Notes under the pieces: model-generated
Databases searched by the model: none
Seen by the model: the letters and a program-made list of their open reading frames with translations, nothing else
Told to the model about the DNA's origin: nothing
Part shown: positions 38,708 through 48,039 of the stretch, piece after piece
Layout: every line of letters begins with the position of its first letter
Position numbering within the stretch: position 1 is the stretch's first letter
Assembly: GCA_911810475.1 (NCBI GenBank)
Contig: OU461276.1
Span: 2,977,501 to 3,041,500 of the forward strand
Origin: Candidatus Celerinatantimonas neptuna
Lineage (GTDB): Bacteria; Pseudomonadota; Gammaproteobacteria; Enterobacterales; Celerinatantimonadaceae
Length of the DNA: 64,000 bases
Direction: 5' to 3'
Translations under genes and position numbers: made by a program

Positions 38708-39150
38708 TGATGGATAAGCCATTTCAATGGGGGGATAAGGTACGGATTGTTTCCCGGATTTATAACGATGGAAGTTTTCTTGGGGCACCAAGAGGGCAGC
38801 TATTAGTTCAAAAAGGCGATATAGGCGAAGTGCGGGGCCATGGTCTGTTTTTGCAGACTCAGCGAATTTATGCCGTGTTTTTCCCTGTTTATGGTTATGA
38901 AGTGGGGGTTCGGGAGCGCGAATTGATTGCAGCCGATGCCCCCTGGCAGGATAGCCAATTCGAATTTCGCCAGTGGGTTAAGACTCGTTGTGCGATGAGT
39001 GTAAATGGTGAGTTGCGGGTGGACTATGGTTGTCGCGGACAGATCTTCAAGGTTGTAAGAGATAAGACGCCAGTTCATTATCAGGTGAACTTTGGTGACG
39101 ATAAATTGTATCTGATTGGCGAATCGTTGCTGGAGGCTGATCATGATTGA
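38707..39150 (+). CDS. nifZ: NifZ, P-cluster maturation factor
   Basis: About 147 residues. PFQWGDKVRIVSRIYNDGS and KGDIGEVRGHGLFLQ are the conserved NifZ core, an SH3-like fold. In Azotobacter and Klebsiella NifZ helps form the second P-cluster of the MoFe protein. Tandem ATG codons at 38707 and 38710 follow GAGGAA. Its end overlaps nifM by 8 bp. Confidence 0.93.
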   Translation: MMDKPFQWGDKVRIVSRIYNDGSFLGAPRGQLLVQKGDIGEVRGHGLFLQTQRIYAVFFPVYGYEVGVRERELIAADAPWQDSQFEFRQWVKTRCAMSVNGELRVDYGCRGQIFKVVRDKTPVHYQVNFGDDKLYLIGESLLEADHD

Positions 39151-39964
39151 AGTGTCGTTACGATATCTGGTACTACAGTGTGCCATTGAACAATTTCAGC
39201 GAGCGCCGGAATATTTATCTCAAAAACAGTTTAAGCGGGTATTGAAACAGGCTCGGAAAGTCCAGAAAATTGAGGCTGCTTTGTCTTGTCGCTGCACGGA
39301 TCTTATAGCGTATTCCAGTTTACAGTATGCCGAGCAACAGCTTAAAAGGCAATTTATCAGCGAGCAGGATTATCGACACGCGTTGACATGGTTACATTTA
39401 GAACCTGAACTTTTAAAAGACAGCCTGATGCAATCTGTGCAGGCTGAACGCGTCCTGGATAAGGTCAGGCAAAGTGTGAGTGAACCTGATGATGATGAGT
39501 TGTATCAATATTACAGTGAACATCAGCAGCAATTTATTCGGCCACTACAGATCCGTTTAAGGCATCTGTTACGGACGATTAATGACGATTATCCAGAGAA
39601 TAGTATCGAGCAACTTAGGCCCTGGATGAATGAGTTATATTTTAAGCTCAAATGCCAGACAGACCGGTTTGTTAAAATGGTTGAACGTTATTCAGAGTGC
39701 CCATCGGTGATGCAGGGGGGCTTGCTAGGGAATATTGCCAAAGGGCAGCTTTATCCTGAATTAGAAGCTGTGGCTTTCAGTTTAAAGGCCGGGGAGCTTA
39801 GCCGGCCGGTACGCTCTCCTATGGGGTTTCATCTTCTATTTTGTGATGCCCGTTATCCCGAACATATATCTTCTTTTGATTCGGTTCGGGATGAATTACA
39901 AAAACAACTATTTAATAGTCGCAGGCGCCTCGCTGAACAGCAGTTGATTCAGCAGATGCTCTGA
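39143..39964 (+). CDS. nifM: NifM, parvulin-type prolyl isomerase for NifH
   Basis: About 273 residues. A helical N-terminal half is followed by a parvulin domain: IRLRHLLRTINDD, then SECPSVMQGGLLGNIAKGQL and LSRPVRSPMGFHLLFC. NifM isomerises a proline of NifH and is needed for an active Fe protein. The start at 39143 follows GGAGG. It is the last gene of the hesB-nifUSVWZM operon, ordered as in Klebsiella. Only a short AT-rich stretch follows, with no strong terminator. Confidence 0.94.
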   Translation: MIEVSLRYLVLQCAIEQFQRAPEYLSQKQFKRVLKQARKVQKIEAALSCRCTDLIAYSSLQYAEQQLKRQFISEQDYRHALTWLHLEPELLKDSLMQSVQAERVLDKVRQSVSEPDDDELYQYYSEHQQQFIRPLQIRLRHLLRTINDDYPENSIEQLRPWMNELYFKLKCQTDRFVKMVERYSECPSVMQGGLLGNIAKGQLYPELEAVAFSLKAGELSRPVRSPMGFHLLFCDARYPEHISSFDSVRDELQKQLFNSRRRLAEQQLIQQML

Positions 39965-39985
39965 TTTTGTGACGATTTAATTGAT

Positions 39986-40033
39986 TGGCTTTATTTTTAT
40001 CAGGAAAGGTTTATTTATCCCAAATTGAGGTTA
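39986..40033. repeat. Right-end relic of the TA-flanked small element
   Basis: TTATCAGGAAAGG and TTATCCCAAATTGAGGTTA align with the right end of the intact element at 26881-27017 (about 48 bp, several changes). The left end is missing. The remaining 40034-40320 is very AT-rich and holds one hairpin (40243-40268) but no gene. Confidence 0.7.
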
Positions 40034-40242
40034 ATTAGACAGTATGTTTATTTCGCTTTATTAAATTAAATATGAACTGTTAACAAAATTAACCTGATTA
40101 TAGATGAGAATAGAAATCAATAGTATAGACTATATTTAAAAATTGATGTGATTATTTATATATATAAATTAACTATATGATAAATAATATATTTTCATTT
40201 TATAGTTGCACGTGAAATAATATTTATTAAACTTATATTGAG

Positions 40243-40268
40243 TATCACCATTATTAATTATGGTGATA
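40243..40268. promoter_or_regulatory. Inverted repeat upstream of asrA
   Basis: TATCACCAT and ATGGTGATA form perfect 9-bp arms around an 8-base AT loop, 52 bp upstream of asrA. It may be an operator or a leader hairpin. No T-tract supports a terminator. Confidence 0.45.
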
Positions 40269-40320
40269 ATTTAATAAGGTATAGGATAGTCATTAAATAT
40301 TTTAAATATGAGTATTGATG

Positions 40321-41370
40321 ATGGCTATTCAAATAACGCCTGATGAATTCACTCAGGTATTAACTCAGCTTTATTCCCAGTGGCGTATTTATGCCCCAAA
40401 AGCGGAAAACCGTGGTGGTCGTTTTGCTGATACCGATAATATTATTTATCAGCCGGTTCATTGCTGGTCTGATATCGTCTGGAAAGAAAAATCCCATATG
40501 TCACCCAATGCGGTGATCACACCCATTACAGAGACTCTTTTTCATTTTAACCGGGATACGATCCAAATTGCTGAGGTGGATACCCGGCCGATGCTGATCT
40601 TTGCCAGAGCGTGTGATATTCACGCCATGTCGCGTTTAGATACGATGTATCTGCACAATGGCCCTCAGGCTGATTATAGCTATCGCCAGATCAGGCAGAA
40701 TATTCGGTTTATTCTGATGGAATGCGGCCAGTCATTTGAAAACTGTTTCTGTGTTTCAATGGGAACGAATCGAACCGATGATTATGCGGCTGCCGTGCGA
40801 TTTCGTGATGACGGTGCGTTGATCACGATTCAGGATGACGCACTGATACCTTTCTTTGAGGGCATGGGAACCCCATGCGATTACACGCCGACATTTGTGA
40901 CACAAAATCAGGAACAAGTCGCTTTGCCTGAACAGGTCTGCGATGACCCGCAAAAAGTGCGCGATATTCTTAAAGATCATCCGCTATGGGCTGAGTATGA
41001 CCGGCGGTGTATCGGTTGCGGCCGCTGTACGATCGGGTGTCCGACCTGTACCTGCTACAACATTTTTGATGTGCCTTATGCTGAAAATCCAAATCATGGG
41101 GAACGCCGACGGCAATGGGCCAGCTGTATGGTCCCCGGGTTCGGTGATATGGCTGGTGGACATGGTTTTCGTGAAAAAACCGGAGAGCGACTACGCTATC
41201 GGGCATTACATAAGGTGAATGATTTTAAAGATCGCTTTGGTCTGGAACAAATGTGTGTCGGTTGCGGACGTTGTGATGATCGCTGCCCGCAATATATTAA
41301 ATTCCCGAATATCATTAACAAGATGACCCAGGCCGTTCAGCAGGCGCTGGCGAAGGAGGCCCAATCATGA
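40321..41370 (+). CDS. asrA: Anaerobic sulfite reductase subunit A
   Basis: 349 residues, close to Salmonella AsrA (347). [12 protein letters not shown]-like [11 protein letters not shown] and two ferredoxin-type motifs ([14 protein letters not shown] and [14 protein letters not shown]) bind 4Fe-4S clusters. AsrA passes electrons toward the siroheme subunit. The start at 40321 gives [10 protein letters not shown], matching the family N terminus; ATG and TTG codons directly upstream are alternatives. asrB overlaps its end by 4 bp. Confidence 0.95.
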   Translation: MAIQITPDEFTQVLTQLYSQWRIYAPKAENRGGRFADTDNIIYQPVHCWSDIVWKEKSHMSPNAVITPITETLFHFNRDTIQIAEVDTRPMLIFARACDIHAMSRLDTMYLHNGPQADYSYRQIRQNIRFILMECGQSFENCFCVSMGTNRTDDYAAAVRFRDDGALITIQDDALIPFFEGMGTPCDYTPTFVTQNQEQVALPEQVCDDPQKVRDILKDHPLWAEYDRRCIGCGRCTIGCPTCTCYNIFDVPYAENPNHGERRRQWASCMVPGFGDMAGGHGFREKTGERLRYRALHKVNDFKDRFGLEQMCVGCGRCDDRCPQYIKFPNIINKMTQAVQQALAKEAQS

Positions 41371-42185
41371 GTCATGTTTGTCAGTGTCAGAAAGCCGAGC
41401 ATGACCTATTGCCTGCTGCGTATCCGATTATCGCCATAGAAAAACATACCGGGCAGGAGTGGACATTTAAAGTTGCGTGTGATTTGCCAGCCCGGTTAGG
41501 GCAGTTTGTTGAAGTGTCTCTGCCGTTGGTCGGGGAGGCCCCTATTTCAGTGTCTGATTGCGGCGAAGGATGGATGGATTTATTAATCCGCAATGTGGGG
41601 AAAGTCACCGGCGCGTTATTTGAAAAACAAACCGGCGATCATCTCTGGTTGCGCGGTTGCTACGGTCATGGTTACCCGCTGGAAGCATTTCGTCATCAAA
41701 ATCTGCTTGTGGTTGCCGGAGGAACCGGGGTTGCACCGGTAAAAGGGCTACTGCGTTATTTTAGCGAGCATCCTCAGGATATTGAACATCTGGATATGAT
41801 TCTGGGTTATAAAAATAAAGCGAGTGTGCTTTATAAGAAAGAGATGCCTCTATGGCAAGAAGTACACAACCTGATTGTGACGCTTGATGAAGGCTGTGCT
41901 GATGAGAATTATCGCATCGGTCTTGTGACAGAACATTTACAAACGCTGGATATTCAGGATGTTGCAGCAACCCGGGCGATAGTGGTTGGACCGCCTGCCA
42001 TGATTCAGCTTGTTGTAAAAATGCTCCGCGAAAAAGGCTTTAAAGCTGAACAGATCTGGGTGGATTATGAACGCAGAATGGCATGTTCAACCGGGAAATG
42101 TGGCCATTGCCGGATGGGGAATGTCTATGTTTGTGTCGATGGGCCGGTATTCAACTATGCCAAAGCTCAACACTTTATCGATTAA
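41367..42185 (+). CDS. asrB: Anaerobic sulfite reductase subunit B (NAD(P)H-flavin/2Fe-2S subunit)
   Basis: 272 residues of the ferredoxin-NAD reductase fold. [15 protein letters not shown] binds the nucleotide, and [17 protein letters not shown] near the C terminus is a PyrK/AsrB-type [2Fe-2S] motif. It takes electrons from NADH into the sulfite reductase. The ATG overlaps the asrA stop (ATGA type), and asrC follows 12 bp downstream. Confidence 0.95.
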   Translation: MSHVCQCQKAEHDLLPAAYPIIAIEKHTGQEWTFKVACDLPARLGQFVEVSLPLVGEAPISVSDCGEGWMDLLIRNVGKVTGALFEKQTGDHLWLRGCYGHGYPLEAFRHQNLLVVAGGTGVAPVKGLLRYFSEHPQDIEHLDMILGYKNKASVLYKKEMPLWQEVHNLIVTLDEGCADENYRIGLVTEHLQTLDIQDVAATRAIVVGPPAMIQLVVKMLREKGFKAEQIWVDYERRMACSTGKCGHCRMGNVYVCVDGPVFNYAKAQHFID

Positions 42186-42197
42186 GGAGTGGCACCA

Positions 42198-43208
42198 ATG
42201 AGTGTGGATGTTGACATTATTAAAGCGCGGGCTCAGAACGAATTCCGTTTGTCTAAAGTTCGTGGTGAATCGATGGTGAGTGTGCGGATCCCTGGCGGTA
42301 TTTTACCGGCTCATCTGCTTTCGGTTGCGCAGGAAATCGCTCAAACATATGGAAATGGTCAAATTCATCTGACAACCCGTCAAAAACTGGCGATGCCGGG
42401 TATTCGCTATGAAGATATGGACAAAGTGAATGCAGCATTAGAGCCTTTTTTACGCGAAATTGAGATGGACTTATGCGATGTTGAGGTCGTTGATCCGAGG
42501 GCCGGTTATCAGGCGATTGGCGGGCGTAATATTGTAGCCTGTCAGGGAAACCGAATTTGTCAGAAAGGCAATACGGATACCACCGGCATGGCCAGACGGC
42601 TGGAAAAACTCATCTACCCGAGCCCATATCATTTAAAAGTCGTGCTGGCAGGTTGCCCGAATGATTGCGCTAAAGCGACCATGACCGATATTGGCATCCT
42701 GGGTGTTGCGAAAGTCCGTTTTAATGCGGACCGTTGTATCGGTTGCGGGGCATGTGTTCAAAGTTGCCGTCACCATGCGGTCGGGTGTTTGGATCTGAAA
42801 AATGGCAAAGCCGTTAAAGAAAATGCAGCTTGTATCGGTTGCGGTGAATGTGTGTTGGCTTGCCCGATCTTAGCCTGGCAGCGCGAACCACAGCAGCTTT
42901 ATCAGGTTCGCTTAGGGGGACGGACCAGTAAGAAAACCCCCCGGGTTGGCAAGATTTTTCTGAACTGGGTGAGTGAAGATGTCATTACCCAGATCATCCC
43001 GAATATCTTTGCGTTTGAAAAAGAGATGCTGGGCGGAAGACCTGTTTACCTGCACATGGGTCACCTGATTGATAAAGGTGGCTATCTTCGTTTTAAAGAG
43101 CGGGTCTTAGAGGGCGTAAAATTGAATCCCGGGGCATTTGTTGCAGAGCGAATGTATTGGGCAGAAGATGAATATGTCGCCAATACCCATGTCAAGCCTG
43201 TCTGTTGA
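42198..43208 (+). CDS. asrC: Anaerobic sulfite reductase subunit C (siroheme catalytic subunit)
   Basis: 336 residues. [16 protein letters not shown] and [11 protein letters not shown] are the siroheme-4Fe-4S ligand motifs of nitrite/sulfite reductases. An inserted ferredoxin domain has [11 protein letters not shown] and [12 protein letters not shown]. It reduces sulfite to sulfide. The start at 42198 ([11 protein letters not shown]), after AAGGAG, agrees with Salmonella AsrC; a GTG three codons upstream is less likely. cobA follows after 7 bp and supplies the siroheme precursor. Confidence 0.95.
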   Translation: MSVDVDIIKARAQNEFRLSKVRGESMVSVRIPGGILPAHLLSVAQEIAQTYGNGQIHLTTRQKLAMPGIRYEDMDKVNAALEPFLREIEMDLCDVEVVDPRAGYQAIGGRNIVACQGNRICQKGNTDTTGMARRLEKLIYPSPYHLKVVLAGCPNDCAKATMTDIGILGVAKVRFNADRCIGCGACVQSCRHHAVGCLDLKNGKAVKENAACIGCGECVLACPILAWQREPQQLYQVRLGGRTSKKTPRVGKIFLNWVSEDVITQIIPNIFAFEKEMLGGRPVYLHMGHLIDKGGYLRFKERVLEGVKLNPGAFVAERMYWAEDEYVANTHVKPVC

Positions 43209-43215
43209 GGTCGTT

Positions 43216-43956
43216 ATGCGTACTGTTGTTCACTCTTCCATGTTTGCCCCCGGTGATGTTGCCCTGGTTGGGGCCGGGCCTGGTGATCCTGAATTATTGA
43301 CGTTAAAGGCGATGCGTTATCTGCAACAGGCTGATGTTGTGCTGTATGACCGATTGGTATCTGAGGATGTGATGGCATTATTGCCCGAAACCGTTCAGAA
43401 AATTTTTGTCGGCAAGAAGGCTGGAGCGCATTGCATCGGTCAATCGGTGATTATCTCCTTGTTGCTGGAGCAATCGAAAGTACAAAAGCGAGTGGTGCGT
43501 TTAAAAGGGGGCGATCCCTTTGTGTTTGGTCGGGGAGGTGAAGAGCAAGACGCGTTGCGCCAGGCTGGGATTAACGTGCATGTCGTGCCGGGGATTACCG
43601 CCGCTCTGGGATGTGCGGCAACAGCCGGCATCCCTTTAACACACCGCGATGTTGCACAGCGAGTCACGCTGGTGACAGGGCACCCGCAACCGGGGGGAGA
43701 ACTGAATTTACAGGGGCTCGCTCATGAAAAACAAACGCTGGTTTTCTATATGGGGATTGGCCAGGCCGGACATATTCAGGATCAACTATTAACCGAAGGG
43801 ATGGCCAGGTCGACGCCGGTTGCGTTTATTGAGCATGGTACTTTGGTGGAGCAACGGGTGATCAAAGGGCAGCTCTGCGAGTTACCCGCACTGGCAAAAA
43901 CAGTGCAAAGCCCGGCGTTATTGATTATCGGAGAGGTCGTTGGGCATTCATCTTAA
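43216..43956 (+). CDS. cobA: Uroporphyrinogen-III C-methyltransferase
   Basis: About 246 residues of the tetrapyrrole methylase family. [27 protein letters not shown] and [16 protein letters not shown] are the diagnostic motifs, with [19 protein letters not shown] following. It makes precorrin-2 for siroheme. It lacks the dehydrogenase/chelatase part of CysG, so another enzyme must finish siroheme. The start at 43216 follows GAGG just after asrC, indicating an operon with asrABC. Confidence 0.93.
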   Translation: MRTVVHSSMFAPGDVALVGAGPGDPELLTLKAMRYLQQADVVLYDRLVSEDVMALLPETVQKIFVGKKAGAHCIGQSVIISLLLEQSKVQKRVVRLKGGDPFVFGRGGEEQDALRQAGINVHVVPGITAALGCAATAGIPLTHRDVAQRVTLVTGHPQPGGELNLQGLAHEKQTLVFYMGIGQAGHIQDQLLTEGMARSTPVAFIEHGTLVEQRVIKGQLCELPALAKTVQSPALLIIGEVVGHSS

Positions 43957-43978
43957 ATGTAAATGGATGCTTTTTCAG

Positions 43979-44106
43979 CTGTACCAGCCCTATGAGATCG
44001 GCTACAGCGTAGTCAGGAGAACTGTTTCAATTTTTCATTTATTGAAAGCTGATTTTTTGGAAAGTTTGTCATTATTGGGTTTATAGGGTGGATGCCTTGG
44101 TTTGCC
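43979..44106. repeat. Accessory-region inverted repeat, copy 1
   Basis: Left part TACCAGCCCTATGAGAT and right part TTATAGGGTGGATGCCTTGG correspond, in opposite orientation, to the ends of copies 2, 3 and 5. Its inner 70 bases (about 44028-44104) align with copy 4. It lies between cobA and the phosphoesterase gene; otherwise 43957-44347 shows no gene. Confidence 0.55.
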
Positions 44107-44347
44107 TTTTTTCTTAGCATTTTATGGCAAAAAGGACACTGTTCTATTATTTACAGTAATTGGTATAGCGACAGTTAAAAAATAGTATTCCAATTTTTAC
44201 TTTACCCTATAACGCTATGTTTTATCGCACAAGTTAAGAAAATTGAAAAAAATGATACATTCGATTATTATGCTTCTTGTAATTTATAATCCATTTACAT
44301 TTGGATAATGTGTACCAAATTGAAAATTATAGGAAACCTAAATAAAA

Positions 44348-45091
44348 ATGGATAACATAATTCAGATCTCCGATATACATTTTTGTATTAGCGATGAAAG
44401 CCATAGCTCAAGAAAAAATTTATCCTTAATATTAAATAAAGTTAATGAGCTATATGATGAATATATTTTAGTTCTTTCTGGCGACCTGGTGATGAAAGCT
44501 GATAGAGCGCATTACATGGAACTTTATAAGTATATAAGAAATTTTACTAAAAACGAAATATATGCTATTCCTGGCAATCATGATGATATAGATTTAATGA
44601 AAGAATTAGCTATACAAGAAAAAATTTTTAAAATTCAAGATATTCTAGAGATAGACAACAATGATATAGTTTTTTTAGACTCGAGTGAAAAAGGAGAATA
44701 CTTAGGTGGAGGAAAGATCGATCTTTCTTATTTTGAAGTTATAAAGTCTAAACTTAGAGAGAACTCTAATAAGATGGTTTTCATTCATCACCCACCTTTT
44801 AAAATTGGAGCGGAATGGTTTAAAAAGATATGTATTGATAATGGTGATTTGTTTATGAAATCATTATTGGAAGTAAATAATCTAAAATATCTGTCTTATG
44901 GGCATTGCCATAACTACTTTATAGAAGAAAAAGAAAATACGGTATTTTTATCATGTCCTTCTTCATGGGTTCAGTTTGATCATACCTGTCATAATAAAAT
45001 GAGGTATGATCCGAAAATAAATATTGGATTTAATGTCTTTCATCTATCTGATGACATTTCTCATGATACAATAACCATATCTAATGGTTAG
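44348..45091 (+). CDS. Calcineurin-like metallophosphoesterase
   Basis: 247 residues. All metal-site motifs of the family are present: ISDIHF (D-x-H), SGDLVMK, PGNHDD, FIHHPPF and GHCHNYF. The pattern is closest to the cAMP phosphodiesterase/YfcE-like group, but the substrate cannot be told. The gene is much more AT-rich than asr and nif genes, suggesting a different origin. It stands alone, ended by a hairpin at 45098-45139. Confidence 0.85.
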   Translation: MDNIIQISDIHFCISDESHSSRKNLSLILNKVNELYDEYILVLSGDLVMKADRAHYMELYKYIRNFTKNEIYAIPGNHDDIDLMKELAIQEKIFKIQDILEIDNNDIVFLDSSEKGEYLGGGKIDLSYFEVIKSKLRENSNKMVFIHHPPFKIGAEWFKKICIDNGDLFMKSLLEVNNLKYLSYGHCHNYFIEEKENTVFLSCPSSWVQFDHTCHNKMRYDPKINIGFNVFHLSDDISHDTITISNG

Positions 45092-45097
45092 TTTATA

Positions 45098-45139
45098 GGC
45101 TACTTTTATTCATTTTTATTCATAGAAAGTAGCCATTTT
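45098..45139 (+). terminator. Terminator after the phosphoesterase gene
   Basis: GGCTACTTT and AAAGTAGCC form perfect arms around a T-rich loop and are followed by ATTTT. It begins 6 bp after the stop codon. Confidence 0.7.
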
Positions 45140-45165
45140 ACTGCATAAGCTACCTATATTGGGCT

Positions 45166-45684
45166 TTACTCGCTTTCTTTTTCCCGTTGCAGCACGTAAA
45201 TCATACTAATTAAAATAAATGTAGCAAAAGTGTAAGCTTTAGATTGTCCATTCCATTTATTGGCCCACATTGAAAACCATTCACCGCCAATAACCGCAAA
45301 GCCAAAGTACCAAACCATTAAAGCTATTGTTCCTCCCAATATATATAATAACTTGCCCTTTAGGAACTTTTGTCCATTGCCAATACCAAAAATCATTAGC
45401 AGTCCTCCACTAAAAGAGAGCAAACCAGATAAACCCTCTCCAATAATTATCAACCAGTAGGCAACTAGATGAAAAAATGGATTTGTTATTGCTCTATCCA
45501 ACAGTATTCCTCCATGAAAATATGGTTTCATGGTATCCATAGAAAGTACATGCTGTACAAATTGATAGTTGGAATTGAAGTCTATGATATTATCGAATGA
45601 TATTAACAAACACATAAATCCTATTGAACTAGCAAGTAGCCCTTTTGAAATTATCGTAGTCGTTTTTATATTAATCATATCCAT
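45166..45684 (-). CDS. DUF2165-family small membrane protein
   Basis: 172 residues with four hydrophobic helices. NSNYQFVQHVLSMDTM near residue 40, AYWLIIIGEGLSGLLS, and the C-terminal AVIGGEWFSMWANKWNGQ match DUF2165 inner-membrane proteins. The function is unknown. It is on the strand opposite to its neighbours and AT-rich like them. Confidence 0.8.
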   Translation of the reverse strand: MDMINIKTTTIISKGLLASSIGFMCLLISFDNIIDFNSNYQFVQHVLSMDTMKPYFHGGILLDRAITNPFFHLVAYWLIIIGEGLSGLLSFSGGLLMIFGIGNGQKFLKGKLLYILGGTIALMVWYFGFAVIGGEWFSMWANKWNGQSKAYTFATFILISMIYVLQREKESE

Positions 45685-45835
45685 TCTAGTTTCATTTACT
45701 TTATTGATAAAACACTATATTTAATCACACTTTCGTGAGTATGTCCCGCTATGGTAATCATCCAAGAGCCATTTAGACTAAGTTGTAAGGTCAAATGATC
45801 CTCTCGGATTGCGCGATAAACGTTCATAGTAAACC

Positions 45836-45966
45836 TAGGCCATCCACCTCATAGAACCAGTCATAGCAAGAATTCATGTATATTTTCTTTTTAAAAATGG
45901 GTGGGCACATTCTACCCATTTTAGAGCGCATCATATTAAGACTCATAGGTTGGGTGTCTTGGTTTG
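45836..45966. repeat. Accessory-region inverted repeat, copy 2
   Basis: Left TAGGCCATCCACCTCATAG and right CATAGGTTGGGTGTCTTGG are related in inverted orientation. Inside is a hairpin with arms AAAATGGGT and ACCCATTTT (45893-45921). The right end abuts the truncated paiB fragment. Confidence 0.6.
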
Positions 45967-46313
45967 TTCCCTGCAGATCAGTATCTGTTCATTGTTACGG
46001 TAAAGTTGAATTATTAAATTTAGACAAAACTAAAAGTTCTATGGAGGAGTTAGTTAAAAAATATGAGCCTAGTCTTCTAAATAATACGGAGGTTTTGTCG
46101 CCAGAGCTAACAGATAAGCTCATGCAGAGTATTGTCGGATTTCGAATAGTAATTGACGAAATACAGGCGAAAGAAAAGCTAGGGCAACACCGTTCGTCGG
46201 GAGACCAGCGTGGTGTGTATCAATCACTTTTTGAAAGTAACTCTGCTGAAGCTAAAATGCTTGCTACCTATATGAAAAAAAGGAATTTGGGTATCGGGGA
46301 TGAGCTTTTATAA
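45967..46313 (+). pseudogene. 3' fragment of an FMN-binding negative regulator (PaiB-like)
   Basis: The translation from about 45969 reads VPCRSVSVHCYGKVELLN, then MEELVKKYEPSL and EIQAKEKLGQHRSSGDQRGV, which matches the C-terminal half of PaiB-type flavin-binding proteins. The usual N-terminal 80 or so residues are absent. An ATG-started frame begins at 45876, but its first 30 codons come from the repeat copy 2, so it is an artificial start. The break coincides with the repeat boundary, suggesting recombination there. Confidence 0.65.
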
Positions 46314-46334
46314 TTGTTTTATCCAAAAATAAAA

Positions 46335-46397
46335 TAGGCTACCCACCCAATAGACCCAGTCATGTCAATGGTTCATAAGGTGGATGGTTTAGTTTGA
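46335..46397. repeat. Accessory-region inverted repeat, copy 3 (compact hairpin)
   Basis: TAGGCTACCCACCCAATAG and CATAAGGTGGATGGTTTAG face each other across a few bases and can fold into an imperfect stem. It lies 21 bp after the paiB fragment. Confidence 0.6.
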
Positions 46398-46554
46398 GAC
46401 TGCTTCTCCTTAACTTAACCAGACATTGAGTAAGATGGCCGTGCGTAAAAATCCCTGTTTCCTTTCATTTTAGAATAAAACCCCTATTGTGATGCGTTTT
46501 TCAGGTTTCAGGCCTGTGATGGTTGAAATCAGATGTGAGTTATAAGCAGAAGTG

Positions 46555-46638
46555 ACTACGATTTTTCATTTTTTGAAGTGATGGCTTTATGAAAAAGTTG
46601 GTTGTTACTGGATCTATAAGGTGAATGTCTTAGAATAA
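46555..46638. repeat. Accessory-region inverted repeat, copy 4 (right part only)
   Basis: About 80 bp aligned with 44028-44104 of copy 1, sharing ATTTTTCATTT, TTGAA and a CTATAAGGTGAATGTCTTAG end. No left arm is recognised. It directly precedes the LysE gene. The rest of 46398-46671 holds no gene I can support. Confidence 0.5.
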
Positions 46639-46671
46639 GTCATTTTCATTATTTTTACATCTGAGGGAAAG

Positions 46672-47288
46672 ATGAATATCTCCATGATATTTCTAAGTGT
46701 GGCAACAATCTGGGGAATGGCCGTTGTGACACCTGGTGCAAATTTCTTTATAACGGTAAAATATGCCATTATTAAATCTAGAATAAATCTATTATCTTGT
46801 ATAATTGGCATATGTAGCGGCACTCTTTTTTGGGCATCATTTGGAGCATATGGTCTAGTGAATATTTTTCACTCCTGGCCAATAACATATATTTTCATAA
46901 AATACTTTGGAGGAGGTTATCTTATTTATTTGGGAATAATGTCAATAACAAATACAAGTGTAAATAATGATAACATGAAATTAAAACAAGAAAGTGATTG
47001 GTTGAATAATTATTTGAATGGTTTTCTTACTAATATATCAAACCCAAAAACTCCAATATTTATTGCTAGTATATTTGCGGTTTCTTTTCCTAAAAATATG
47101 CCAAGTATTTTTTTAATTTATGTGATACTTGAAATGGTTCTAATATCATTTTTATGGTATTTATTGGTTGGGTTTTTTTTTCTTCTAAAAAATCAAAATC
47201 AGTGTTTAAACATCTTAATAATCATATAAAAATAATTTCCGGGATAGTATTTATACTATTTGGTTTATGTGTGATCGTTGAAGCATAA
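46672..47288 (+). pseudogene. LysE/RhtB-family amino-acid exporter, frameshifted in a run of nine T
   Basis: The first frame (MNISMIFLSVATIWGMAVVT, TPGANFFITVKYAI) is a LysE/RhtB exporter and ends early at 47229. At 47173-47181 lies a T9 run inside the codons for GFFF. One extra T would continue as SSKKSKSVFKHLNNHIKI and GIVFILFGLCVIVEA, ending at 47288, which is the expected last helix. So this is a one-base frameshift: decay, phase variation by slippage, or a sequencing error. The gene is AT-rich. Confidence 0.75.
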
Positions 47289-47381
47289 TTAAGAGAATTC
47301 ATTAAATATAGGACGAACACAGTTCGCTCTTATCGTTTTATTATCTATTTACCACTGATAATATATAAGATATAGAATAAT

Positions 47382-47443
47382 TTAAGCCACACACCTGATA
47401 AGCCCAGTAATATCAAGGGGTATAGGGACGATGACTTAGTTTC
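47382..47443. repeat. Accessory-region inverted repeat, copy 5 (compact hairpin)
   Basis: TTAAGCCACACACCTGATAAG and its inverted partner around GGGTATAGGGACGATGACTTAG form a compact imperfect stem like copy 3, about 95 bp after the LysE gene. Confidence 0.5.
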
Positions 47444-48039
47444 TCTTTAGAGTGACCGGTCCTGATATTCGTAATGTTTAAATATGGCTGAGCCATATGA
47501 TGCAGTAACAAAATGAGTTAATCCTCTGTCTCTCATCCGTATTTTATTATGGTCGGTTTTTGAACAATGATAAGCAATACGCTACCGCCCCAGGTAAGCA
47601 ATACGTTCCTATCTTATTGAAATGCTACCAACCTGTGTCTAAGTTCAGGCAAGTCGTTTAAGTATTAAGAGCACAGGTCAATGACTATTGATTTAGTCTA
47701 AATGCTTTGATGGCAATTTAATTAATATCTGGTGTGGTTTGTGTCTATTTTTGACAGGGTGGATTTTGATTCACGGCTTAATTGGGGCTTGCACATGATG
47801 ATCAGGCATGAAATCCTGATATTTCTGGTGGGTTAAGGCGCAAAATAATCAGACGAGCTACGCTTATTAATATAGAATGAGAATCAATCGCTTTTGATTA
47901 TCTTATCTGATGACAGCAAAAATGAGGTTCAGGTGAATATTCGGGTGCATTGGTGTCTGGTGTTGAACTATACCCGTATCAGTGCGTTGAAGGTTAACAT
48001 GTCTTCGTCTCTATGCAATTTCTTAAAAGGGGGTTTTAT
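47444..48039. other. Gene-free stretch upstream of the class I aldolase
   Basis: No convincing gene in about 600 bp. Visible items are an 11-bp direct repeat TAAGCAATACG (first copy near 47572, second near 47596) and AATGAGAATCAATC near 47877, a weak Fur-box-like sequence upstream of the aldolase. A 60-codon frame from 47894 has no family features. Confidence 0.5.

Noticed and set aside
45876-45966. ATG-started N terminus for the paiB fragment
   Set aside because: These codons belong to the repeat copy 2 and do not match the family.
43957-47450. Integron attC array
   Set aside because: The repeats lack the GTTRRRY/RYYYAAC core sites, and no integrase is in the window.
47877-47892. Fur box upstream of the aldolase
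   Set aside because: Only a partial match to the 19-bp consensus and no iron-related gene nearby.
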